A DNA stretch of 31,477 nucleotides, from positions 13,498-44,974 of the forward strand of contig DGZL01000011.1 of NCBI GenBank assembly GCA_002398515.1, read 5' to 3'. Position numbers and translations under genes: made by a program. Positions 24,405 to 31,477 of this stretch are shown here, piece after piece. The notes under the pieces are model-generated. The model saw nothing but the letters and a program-made list of their open reading frames with translations, did no database searches and was not told the DNA's origin. The DNA comes from Firmicutes bacterium UBA4981 (lineage in GTDB: Bacteria > Bacillota > SHA-98 > UBA4971). The first letter of the stretch is position 1; each line of letters begins with the position of its first letter.

Positions 24405-24465
24405 TCGACCACATTTTTGGAAAGCGTGTACTATTTTCGAACACGTCTTTAGAATATGTGGTCGA
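24405..24465. repeat. Nested inverted repeat holding copy 2 of the 20-bp repeat
   Basis: TCGACCACAT (24405-24414) and ATGTGGTCGA (24456-24465) are a perfect 10-bp inverted repeat that frames the second copy of the 20-bp element (24425-24444). Inside, CGTGT/ACACG and AAAG/CTTT pair as well, so the whole 61-bp unit can fold into one long imperfect hairpin on either strand. No T run follows it, so it is not an obvious terminator. It may be an operator, an RNA element or a remnant of a small mobile repeat. Confidence 0.65.
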
Positions 24466-24676
24466 CAATCAGACAGCACAGCCACGATGTCGCGGCAGTA
24501 TCATTCTTGTTGAAACATAGCATGGCATCTGCATGATGAAGACTGACATCTCTAAGATTCTTGCGTCAATAACTTGCCCATTCTGTACCATATGAGAATA
24601 CTTGAGCATCGCAGGGGAATACCTAAATTCAGCAGCTCCCTGGTTGCCAATGAGTAGCAAGAGCGGAGGTTCCTAT

Positions 24677-26734
24677 GTGGGATTAATTGACATGTTGCTT
24701 CAGAAGTTCATCTCACTTCTGTCATTTGACCCTCCGGAAGACAAAACCGAAACCGGACCTGACGCCGGTGCCCGACAGGAATCTGCTGTCCCTCAACGAA
24801 AACCGTCAGAATCTCGGCAGGACACAAGATCCATGCGTCAACGCACTAAAGACAGACGCAAATCTCGTTCCCGCCCAAATAGGGTGCAACCAAGACAACT
24901 TGAGGGCATCAGGCCAGGGTTGGGACTGGGTGTTCCCCGCTCTTTGCCGGCTGATCTCACTTCCGAGACATCATCTGAGATTTCGCCTTACGTTCTTACT
25001 TTCGAGACGTCGACTAAGATTTCTCCTGATGTTCTCACGTCCAAGACATCGTCTGAGACTTCCCCTGATGTTCTCACGTCCGAAACATCGTCTGAGGTTT
25101 CTCCTTTTGCCGGTAAGACAGACGGAGACGAAGTAAAACCACTTGCGGAAAGTCTCGATGAAAACCTGGAGCTCTTGAAAAGAATTCTTCACTATGGCAC
25201 TAACGCAGATGTGGTGGTAAGGGAGTTTGACATACCGACTGATCCTAAGACAGCAGCGGCAATCATATTCATGGAAGGATTAGCTGCCAGGGATGCAATT
25301 AACTTCGCTATACTTCAACCCCTTATGCTCATCGCCAATTTAGACGATGACGGAAAGACAGAAAGTCGCCTGGAACTGGTCAAACGAAGGTTACTTCCCG
25401 GCAATCAAGTAACGGAGAGGGACAACCTCCGAGCAATAGTTGAAGATGTTCTTTCAGGCACTACATGCCTGCTTGCCAATGGAAGTGACATCGCTCTCTC
25501 CATAGAGACCCGAGCTTGGGAGCACAGAGGCATAGACAAGCCCTCTGCTGAAATGGTAGTCCGAGGGCCTCAGGAAGCCTTCAATGAAACACTAAGAAGC
25601 AACTTGGCACTGATTAGAAGGAGAATGCGTACACCAGATCTTATTACGGAAATGCTAAAAGTAGGTACTCTGTCAAGAACGGACTGCGCCCTGCTGTACA
25701 TAGAAGGCTTAACCAATCCACAGCTGGTAGATGAAGTCAAAAGAAGAATATCAGAGATCAAGTCAGATCACATTCAGGACACAGGAATTCTTGAGCAATT
25801 CATAGAGGAGAAACCTTATGTCCTAGCGCCGCAAACCCTTTCCACAGAACGGCCGGATAGAATGGCAGCATTCCTCGCAGAAGGGTACGTTGGGATAATG
25901 CTGGACGGCAGTCCGTTTGGGTTGGTGCTCCCGGCTACCTTCTGGTCACTCCTGCAATCAGCTGAGGACTATTTCCTTAGATGGCCTTTTGGTGCATTTC
26001 TTCGGGTAGTCAGAACATTGGCACTCATATTGGCTATATTCCTGCCTGCCATATACCTTGCGCTTACCAACTTCCATCCGGAAATGATCCCGACTGATCT
26101 CCTTTTAGCCATAGCTGCCAGCCGCGAAAAAGTACCTTTCCCCACTGTTGTTGAAGTACTGATAATGGAGATCGCTATCGAACTAATACGCGAAGCAGGA
26201 GTCAGAATCCCCGGTGTAATCGGGCCCACCCTTGGAATAGTAGGTGCGCTTATCCTAGGACAGGCAGCTGTCGCAGCGTCAATAGTCAGTCCTATACTGG
26301 TAGTCATAGTAGCTATTACGGCTTTAGGGGCGTTTGCAGTCCCCAATTTCAACATGGCCTTTGCGATTCGCCTCTATCGTTTCGTATACATAGGGCTTGC
26401 CGCAGCTCTGGGCTTCTACGGTGTTGCCATCGGCGTGTTCATACAACTAGTGACATATGTGAACCTCAAATCATTCGGCGTGCCGTACCTGTCGCCTGTG
26501 GCCCCATATACGCGGTCCAGCGGGGACGCGCTTTTCCGATATCCTCTGTGGAAATCAGAGATTCGCCCGTCTTTTCTTAAGCCCCTACAACAACAGAGAC
26601 AACCGCAAATATCCCGTGGATGGGTGAAAGAGCAGGGCAAAAACAGCAGGGGCGACACTCCTCAGGCAAATGGCGGACACAACGGTAACAAGGCGAAACC
26701 CGAAAACTTGAAAGGGGAAGGAAATGGCAAGTAA
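24677..26734 (+). CDS. GerA-type spore germinant receptor A subunit
   Basis: A 685-residue A subunit of a GerA/GerK-type receptor in the inner spore membrane, which helps sense nutrients and trigger germination. The start is GTG 24677 with GGAGG 7 bases upstream. Residues 1-145 are a hydrophilic, low-complexity region with basic stretches and four 13-residue repeats; the GerA domain follows (LLKRILHYGTNADVVVREF, later RLLPGNQVTERD and the LDGSPFGLVLP region near 410). Four to five helices follow at about 435-610, and the tail is Gln/Lys-rich. The long repeat-bearing N-terminus is larger than in typical A subunits. It overlaps the B gene by 11 bp. Which paralogue (GerA, GerB, GerK) cannot be told. 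Confidence 0.94.
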   Translation: MGLIDMLLQKFISLLSFDPPEDKTETGPDAGARQESAVPQRKPSESRQDTRSMRQRTKDRRKSRSRPNRVQPRQLEGIRPGLGLGVPRSLPADLTSETSSEISPYVLTFETSTKISPDVLTSKTSSETSPDVLTSETSSEVSPFAGKTDGDEVKPLAESLDENLELLKRILHYGTNADVVVREFDIPTDPKTAAAIIFMEGLAARDAINFAILQPLMLIANLDDDGKTESRLELVKRRLLPGNQVTERDNLRAIVEDVLSGTTCLLANGSDIALSIETRAWEHRGIDKPSAEMVVRGPQEAFNETLRSNLALIRRRMRTPDLITEMLKVGTLSRTDCALLYIEGLTNPQLVDEVKRRISEIKSDHIQDTGILEQFIEEKPYVLAPQTLSTERPDRMAAFLAEGYVGIMLDGSPFGLVLPATFWSLLQSAEDYFLRWPFGAFLRVVRTLALILAIFLPAIYLALTNFHPEMIPTDLLLAIAASREKVPFPTVVEVLIMEIAIELIREAGVRIPGVIGPTLGIVGALILGQAAVAASIVSPILVVIVAITALGAFAVPNFNMAFAIRLYRFVYIGLAAALGFYGVAIGVFIQLVTYVNLKSFGVPYLSPVAPYTRSSGDALFRYPLWKSEIRPSFLKPLQQQRQPQISRGWVKEQGKNSRGDTPQANGGHNGNKAKPENLKGEGNGK
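24953..25108 (+). repeat. Four tandem 39-bp repeats inside the germinant receptor A gene
   Basis: Four head-to-tail units begin at 24953, 24992, 25031 and 25070. They encode variants of VLTSETSSEISPD (13 residues, Ser/Thr/Glu-rich). Units 3 and 4 are most alike. All keep frame, so repeat number can change without breaking the gene. They lie in the hydrophilic N-terminal part. Confidence 0.9.
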
Positions 26735-27821
26735 AGAGAAGATAGGAACCAGGGAAGCTATAGCAGCCACTGTCTATTTTCTGTCCACAAAACTCCTGAT
26801 TTCCTTCCCGCAGCATATGGCTGAAATGGGCCAAACTGCAGCCTGGATTGTTCCCGTCATAAGCTTTGCTACTGCGACCTTGGGGTTTCTCGTGATAGTA
26901 GCTCTCTTAAGACGTTACCCAGGGATGAGCATTGTGCAAGCAAGCGAAAAAGCAGGCGGGCCCATACTTGGCGTCATTGCCTCGCTAGGGTATTTCGTTT
27001 TCTTCTTCGCCACCACAATTCTGCTGATCCGGGAATTCTCAGAGACGGTCAGCACTGCCTTGCTTCCGCGCACCCCGCTTTCGGTGATTATGGGAGTTTT
27101 CATCATCGCAACCCTTGTTGCGGCATACATGGGGCTCGAAGCGATAACCAGAGCCGCATTGGTCGGTATGCCTCTTATCATCGGCACACTTGTTCTGCTT
27201 AATCTCTTGTTACTGCCTCAAAGCAACTTCGACACGATATTTCCGCTATTTGGGCCGGGCATCGGGAAGATAGTCTACAACGGGGTGGTCCATTCGGGAA
27301 TTGCAGGTGAAATCATGTTTCTTTGTATCATAGCAGGACAACTTGACGAAAAGCATAAAGTGCAGAGAATGGGACTTATAAGCCTTGCTGTGTCAGCTAC
27401 TTTCATGATTGTGTCGACACTTAACTACTCCGCAGTATTCCCGTATCCCTTGAGCTTGCACATTGCGTATCCGGGATACGAGGCCTCAACTTTGATATAC
27501 ATGGGACGATTCCTCCAACGTATTGAAGTAGCCTTCGTTTTTCTTTGGGTTATCAGCGCATGCATTCACCTGGCACTTAGCGGGTACACAGCGGCTGTAA
27601 TCATCCAAGACATGCTAAAGCTCCCGTCTCACAAGCCCCTTTTGCCGGCTTTCGCAATCCTTGGATTTACTTTCGCGTTGGTGCCGTCTGACGTCCCTCA
27701 GGCGACATATGTTGATTTTATGATAGTGAAAACCTATGGTGGATTCATGCTATTCGCTGTACCTTTGATCTTACTTCTAATCTCTCGACTAAGAGGAGAC
27801 CACAACACTAACAGGGGGTAA
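26724..27821 (+). CDS. Spore germinant receptor B subunit (APC-like permease)
   Basis: A 365-residue membrane protein of the spore germination permease family, related to amino acid permeases; in receptors it is thought to help bind germinant. About ten helices are visible, from IAATVYFLSTKLLISFP at the N-terminus to the final FMLFAVPLILLLISRL, and the family sequence VHSGIAGEIMFLCIIAGQL near residue 190. ATG 26724 has GGGGAAGG upstream and overlaps the end of the A gene by 11 bp. The order A-B-C matches GerA-like operons. Confidence 0.94.
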   Translation: MASKEKIGTREAIAATVYFLSTKLLISFPQHMAEMGQTAAWIVPVISFATATLGFLVIVALLRRYPGMSIVQASEKAGGPILGVIASLGYFVFFFATTILLIREFSETVSTALLPRTPLSVIMGVFIIATLVAAYMGLEAITRAALVGMPLIIGTLVLLNLLLLPQSNFDTIFPLFGPGIGKIVYNGVVHSGIAGEIMFLCIIAGQLDEKHKVQRMGLISLAVSATFMIVSTLNYSAVFPYPLSLHIAYPGYEASTLIYMGRFLQRIEVAFVFLWVISACIHLALSGYTAAVIIQDMLKLPSHKPLLPAFAILGFTFALVPSDVPQATYVDFMIVKTYGGFMLFAVPLILLLISRLRGDHNTNRG

Positions 27822-27829
27822 GTAGGCTC

Positions 27830-29155
27830 TTGCACTGCACGAGGATCATGATAATCGCTACGCTTATCACAGCATGCACAGTGATAACAGGAGGGTGTTG
27901 GGGCAGAACCGAAGTGGATGACCTGGCATTAGTAATGGCAATCGGCCTGGATAAGGGGGAAAATAACACTGTGTACGTCACATTGCAGATTGCAGTCCCG
28001 AGAGCTGTAGCCAGCGGCGGCGCAGAGGGAGGAGGACCGAGCGCAGGCGGAGGAGGTACTGATGCAAACCTCATTACCACCATGCGGGGTAGATCTATCC
28101 TGGGTCTCGTTGATATGGCGAATACATATATAGACCGACGTCTGTCCTTTGTGCATAGCAAAGTACTCATCGTCGGTGAAGATCTTGCCAAGCAAGGTCT
28201 GGCGCCTTACGTGTCAGAGCTGGTGCGATTTCATGAGATCAGGAGGACTATGTTTCTCGTAGTAGCTAAAGGCACTGCATGGGAATTCCTCACTGAAAAC
28301 AAGCCCGTTCTCGAGAAGAATCCCGCAAAGAACTTAGAACTACTTACCCTTGCCGGCAGAAAAGCAGGGCTCATACCTCTATCCCAGATTAACAGATTTC
28401 TAGTGGAAATGCAGTCCTTGGCTGAAGAACCCTTGGTGATCCTTGCAGGAATTAACAGGCAACAACAGTCCGGGGAGGAGCAAAGTGAAGGCGAGGAGAA
28501 AGCGAAAGCGAGTGAGAGCAACAGTACATCACGGCTACACATACCGATAGATACATCAGACATCTACTATGTCGCAGGAAAATCTCCGTCAATAGGTGGG
28601 AATCCTGTTGAACTGTTGGGTGCAGCAATCTTTCGCGGCGACAAGATGGTAGGGGAAATTACAGGAGAAGAGGTAAGACACGTCCTTTACCTCAGGGGAA
28701 CCTTCAAGCAGGGTATTACTGTAGTACGAGATCCTGATGCAGATGATAGGTTTATCTCCGCAGACTTACGACTCGCCCGACCCACACAGATTCGCATAGC
28801 AAAAGATGGAAATAGATTCGAGATCAAGGTCAACGTTACACTCGAAGGAGGCCTTGTAGGGAGTCAAGGAAATGAAGATTATACGAACCCAAAGGCGCTT
28901 CAAGCTGTTGAAAAACAGCTGGCCCGCGAGATAGAAAACGGTTGTGTTGACATTATTAGAAAAGCTCAAACTGAATTCTCATCTGACATTTTCTCGTTTG
29001 GAAATAAAGCCAGACACCTGGCTATGACATGGCAAGAATGGCAGGATTTTAACTGGAAGGATAAGTTTCCCAATGCAGATGTCACAGTGACGGTAAAAGT
29101 CGAGTTACGCAGAACAGGCCTGCTTTTCGGGTCACCGCAGCCTTCGGCAAACTAG
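27830..29155 (+). CDS. Spore germinant receptor C subunit lipoprotein
   Basis: A 441-residue Ger(x)C-family lipoprotein. The N-terminal signal ends in a lipobox ITGGC (Cys near residue 23) followed by WGRTEVDDLALVMAIGLDKG, the family start. A Gly/Ala-rich loop (AVASGGAEGGGPSAGGGG) and a Glu/Lys-rich insert near 220-235 look flexible. The C-terminal GerAC domain includes WQEWQDFNWKDKFPNADVTVTVKVELRRTGL. The start is taken as TTG 27830, 11 bases after GGGGG, because it supplies the positive charge a signal needs; ATG 27848 is an alternative. It should be anchored on the outer face of the inner spore membrane. Confidence 0.93.
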   Translation: MHCTRIMIIATLITACTVITGGCWGRTEVDDLALVMAIGLDKGENNTVYVTLQIAVPRAVASGGAEGGGPSAGGGGTDANLITTMRGRSILGLVDMANTYIDRRLSFVHSKVLIVGEDLAKQGLAPYVSELVRFHEIRRTMFLVVAKGTAWEFLTENKPVLEKNPAKNLELLTLAGRKAGLIPLSQINRFLVEMQSLAEEPLVILAGINRQQQSGEEQSEGEEKAKASESNSTSRLHIPIDTSDIYYVAGKSPSIGGNPVELLGAAIFRGDKMVGEITGEEVRHVLYLRGTFKQGITVVRDPDADDRFISADLRLARPTQIRIAKDGNRFEIKVNVTLEGGLVGSQGNEDYTNPKALQAVEKQLAREIENGCVDIIRKAQTEFSSDIFSFGNKARHLAMTWQEWQDFNWKDKFPNADVTVTVKVELRRTGLLFGSPQPSAN

Positions 29156-29183
29156 ACTCAGCCGACTTGTAGGGAGGAACAAA

Positions 29184-29360
29184 GTGAGATTTAGCACAAT
29201 CTTGATATTAATGACAGCCCCGACAATGGTAGCCATTTATACAGTGAACTTCGGCCGCTGGCTCGCAAAGAAAGGGAACACCCGAGGGGCCATAGGCGTA
29301 TTCATTATTGCAGTAATCTGCGTTATAGCCCCTCTTGCTCTCTTGATACTCAGAGGATAA
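29184..29360 (+). CDS. Small two-helix membrane protein, putative germinant receptor D subunit
   Basis: A 58-residue reading frame starting at GTG 29184, with AGGGAGG 6 bases upstream, a very good ribosome binding site. It encodes two hydrophobic segments (about residues 4-22 and 38-56) joined by a basic loop RWLAKKGNTRG. It follows the C subunit by 28 bp on the same strand and ends 10 bp before the convergent codY stop. Small two-helix D subunits that modulate receptor function are known beside germinant receptor operons in Bacillus; position, size and topology fit, but homology was not tested. Confidence 0.8.
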   Translation: MRFSTILILMTAPTMVAIYTVNFGRWLAKKGNTRGAIGVFIIAVICVIAPLALLILRG

Positions 29361-29370
29361 TCCTAGCGCC

Positions 29371-30156
29371 TCATCGCGCGCGCAAACGTTCCAGTTCATC
29401 AAAGAGTTTATCGTTAAGCACTCGAATATAGGTACCTTTCATTCCCAATGATCGGGACTCTATCACACCTGCGCTCTCAAACTTGCGGAGCGCGTTGACA
29501 ATGACGGATCTGGTTATGCCGACCTTATCTGCAATCTTGCTAGCCACAAGCAAGCCTTCTTCTCCGTTGAGTTCTCTGAAAATATGTTCAACAGCTTCCT
29601 GCTCAGAGAAGGACAGGGTATCAAGAGCCATCTGCACCGAGGCTTGTTTCCTTGCTTCTTCTTCGACCTTATCCGATTTTGAGCGCAGGACTTCCATTCC
29701 AATGATTGTAGCGGCAAACTCCGCAAGAATCAGTTCGTCCTCTTCGAATTCAGGCTCGAACCTGGCCATCACAAGCGTAGCCAGCCTGTCTCCACCTGCA
29801 TAGACCGGGACTACCGTTATGAGAGCTTCTCCAAACGGGCACCGGCTGTCCGCGTCGAGGAAACATTTCCCTTCGTCCTGCCGGAGATTGTCTGATGATT
29901 CGATTATCCTGAGAAGCCAATCCATACACTCCTTGGGAAAAGCTTCCCCGTTGCCCACGAGACGGGCGACTACATCACATTCGAAGCTTTCCATCGTCGC
30001 AAATCCCAGCAACTTGCCTCTGCGACTTACTACATAGACGTTCGCTCCGATTTCATCAGACAGTACCTCCGCGAATTCCTTGAGGCTCAATGTGTGATCT
30101 GTAGACTCCTGCAAAAACCGACTGATTCTTCGCGATTTCTCCAATAGTTCTTTCAT
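29371..30156 (-). CDS. codY: GTP- and branched-chain-amino-acid-sensing repressor CodY
   Basis: CodY is a global regulator that binds DNA when GTP and Ile/Leu/Val are plentiful, and represses stationary-phase genes. The N-terminal GAF-like ligand domain spans about residues 1-150 (SDEIGANVYVVSRRGKLLGFA, CPFGEALITVVPVYAGGDRLATLVMARF). The C-terminal winged helix-turn-helix shows EGLLVASKIADKVGITRSVIVNALRKFESAGVIESRSLGMKGTYI. The 261-residue length is normal. ATG 30156 follows AAAGGAGG. It comes after hslU, as in the hslVU-codY cluster, with a 181-bp gap. Confidence 0.96.
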   Translation of the reverse strand: MKELLEKSRRISRFLQESTDHTLSLKEFAEVLSDEIGANVYVVSRRGKLLGFATMESFECDVVARLVGNGEAFPKECMDWLLRIIESSDNLRQDEGKCFLDADSRCPFGEALITVVPVYAGGDRLATLVMARFEPEFEEDELILAEFAATIIGMEVLRSKSDKVEEEARKQASVQMALDTLSFSEQEAVEHIFRELNGEEGLLVASKIADKVGITRSVIVNALRKFESAGVIESRSLGMKGTYIRVLNDKLFDELERLRAR

Positions 30157-30337
30157 GAATATTACCTCCTTTAGCTGCCCCAGGGCTTTGCCCTCCCTTT
30201 GATGCTTCAGACTGACAATCTCCTTTCCGGGCTTGTCCGGCCCAAAGGGTAGAGTAGTCCGAACCTCAGTATGGCACCACGATTCATGCTCCCAACTTCC
30301 CTCGACCGGGCCCTGACAACCAAACCCCGGCGAGCAA
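30157..30337. other. Spacer between hslU and codY
   Basis: No gene is seen. On the minus strand a pair TTGGGA and CATACT with a 16-base spacer (around 30265-30295) could be a weak promoter for codY, and short G/C-rich dyads (GGGC/GCCC, AGGGC-AAA-GCCCT) lie nearer codY. None is strong enough to call; codY could also be read from the hslU promoter. Confidence 0.3.
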
Positions 30338-31477
30338 TCACAAGATAAACCTGCTCAAATCCCTGTTACCAACAATATCCAGAAGCTTCTCCCTGACATA
30401 TTCTCTGTCAATTGCTACTTTCTTCGCGGTGAGATCCGGAGCATTGAAAGACACATCCTCAAGAAGCCGTTCCATTACAGTGTGTAATCGCCTGGCGCCG
30501 ATATTCTCAGTCTCTTCATTGACCTCGCTGGCAATGGCTGCAATTTCGTCTACGGCTTCGGGCGTAAATACAAGTTCAATGCCTTCTGTAGAAAGGAGCG
30601 CAATGTATTGTTTAATCAAGGCGTTCTCAGGCTCGCAAAGGATACGCTTGAAATCTTCTTTGGTAAGACTGTCCAGTTCCACACGAATCGGAAACCTTCC
30701 TTGAAGTTCCGGAATAAGGTCTGAAGGCTTTGACACATGAAAAGCGCCTGCGGCGATGAACAATACATGGTCAGTCTTTACAGGACCGTACTTGGTTGTG
30801 ACTGTACAACCTTCAACGATGGGTAGGATGTCCCGTTGCACCCCTTCCCGAGAGACATCAGGACCCATACCCCTTTCTTTGCCTGCTATCTTATCCAACT
30901 CGTCGATAAAAACGATTCCTGTTTGCTCAACACGGGTAATTGCTTCTTGTTCCACTTCTGCCATATCAATGAGTCTTTGCGCTTCTTCCTGAGCTATGAC
31001 TTTTCTGGCTTCTCTTACCGGAACCCGCCTGCGCCTGGTCTTCCCCGGGAAAGCCCCTCCGAAGAGATCTTGCATGTTTATGCCCATCTCCTCTACCCCG
31101 GCACCGCTAAAGACCTCCAGCATAGGAGGGGTCTTATCCTCTACAGACACTTCAATGATTGTGTCCTCCAGTTCTCCGGCAATAAGTCTGGCTCTCACCT
31201 TCTCACGCTTGTTTTCGGCTTCTTCCAGTCTCCCTTGAAAGGCGTCGTCATCTCGTTGAACACCAAATCCCCCCATAAGCATAGCAAAAGGGTTCTTGCC
31301 GGATTCCCGGGAGGGCAATGGAACCAGAATATCCAAAAGCCTGTCATCAACAACAGCTTCGGCTCTATGGTAGACTTTTGCCATTTTCTCAGACTTCACC
31401 ATTCGAATGGCGTTTTCCACTAACTCCCTGATAATGGAATCTACATCCCTACCCACGTACCCTACTTCAGTGAACTT
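30338..31477 (-). CDS. hslU: HslU ATPase subunit of the HslUV protease (5' part outside the window)
   Basis: HslU is the AAA+ unfoldase that feeds proteins into the HslV protease. About 379 C-terminal residues are visible; the frame is open to the right edge, where KFTEVGYVGRDVDSIIRELVE begins, so the N-terminal Walker A part is missing. The Walker B is GIVFIDELDKIA, the second region AGAFHVSKPSDLIPELQGRFPIRVEL, then sensor 2 ENIGARRLHTVMERLLED, and the C-terminus ends DLSRFIL as expected. A full gene should extend about 80 residues further. It precedes codY on the same strand. Confidence 0.95.
   Translation of the reverse strand, partial: KFTEVGYVGRDVDSIIRELVENAIRMVKSEKMAKVYHRAEAVVDDRLLDILVPLPSRESGKNPFAMLMGGFGVQRDDDAFQGRLEEAENKREKVRARLIAGELEDTIIEVSVEDKTPPMLEVFSGAGVEEMGINMQDLFGGAFPGKTRRRRVPVREARKVIAQEEAQRLIDMAEVEQEAITRVEQTGIVFIDELDKIAGKERGMGPDVSREGVQRDILPIVEGCTVTTKYGPVKTDHVLFIAAGAFHVSKPSDLIPELQGRFPIRVELDSLTKEDFKRILCEPENALIKQYIALLSTEGIELVFTPEAVDEIAAIASEVNEETENIGARRLHTVMERLLEDVSFNAPDLTAKKVAIDREYVREKLLDIVGNRDLSRFIL

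Larger units (their letters stand above)
24244..24676. other. Intergenic region between divergent rpsB and germination operons
   Basis: Apart from the repeats listed here, a perfect hairpin GAGGC-TGA-GCCTC lies near 24319-24331. I see no confident gene. Upstream of the germination operon a sigma-G-like pair (GAATA near 24593, then AATACCTA about 17 bases later) is only a partial match, so no promoter is called there. Confidence 0.4.

Noticed and set aside
24405..24465. Long hairpin as a terminator or insertion sequence end
   Set aside because: No T run follows on either strand, and no transposase or target duplication is nearby.
1..31477. tRNA, rRNA, CRISPR array, prophage or transposase
   Set aside because: No cloverleaf, rRNA segment, regularly spaced repeat array or transposase-like protein was seen on reading both strands.

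Overview
The window looks like chromosome from an anaerobic, spore-forming member of the Bacillota (Clostridia-like, moderate GC). The evidence is a multi-subunit NAD-linked [FeFe]-hydrogenase, a GerA-type spore germinant receptor operon, CodY and HslU, a T-box-controlled valS, and strong AGGAGG-type ribosome binding sites with many GTG and TTG starts. Genus cannot be told from sequence alone. I see no rRNA, tRNA, insertion sequence, prophage or CRISPR array.

Layout, left to right: (1) 1-3531, minus strand: four subunits of a HndABCD-like electron-bifurcating hydrogenase (HydA/HndD cut by the left edge, NuoF-like, NuoE-like, HndB-like), with a near-perfect Rex-type operator at 3670-3687 just upstream. 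(2) 3705-8081, minus strand: seven small genes that look regulatory rather than catalytic: an RseC-like membrane protein, two GHKL ATPases, a PHP phosphoesterase, two DRTGG-domain proteins and a hydrogenase-like iron-sulfur protein without the usual H-cluster signature. (3) 8113-13420, minus strand: a SPOR-domain membrane protein, a FolC fused to a P-loop ATPase, and valS, headed by a T-box leader (Val specifier GTC) and a good sigma-A promoter. Gaps from valS to the RseC gene are short, so the regulatory cassette may be co-transcribed with valS. (4) 13810-14244: a gene-poor gap with several hairpins. (5) 14245-24243, minus strand: a long housekeeping operon rpsB-tsf-pyrH-frr-ferredoxin-uppS-cdsA-(AI-2E/YtvI-like)-dxr-rseP-ispG-glycosyltransferase, with a TTGATA-17-TATACT promoter. 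It joins translation, UMP kinase, envelope lipid synthesis and the MEP isoprenoid pathway, and carries a ferredoxin that could feed IspG. (6) 24244-24676: non-coding, with a duplicated 20-bp element inside a dyad. (7) 24677-29360, plus strand: germinant receptor A, B and C subunits plus a 58-codon two-helix protein that may be the D subunit. (8) 29371-31477, minus strand: codY and the 3' part of hslU, the usual hslVU-codY order.

The best candidates for something under-described are the sensor/regulator cassette beside the Rex-controlled hydrogenase, the FolC-ATPase fusion, and the small fourth gene of the germination operon.
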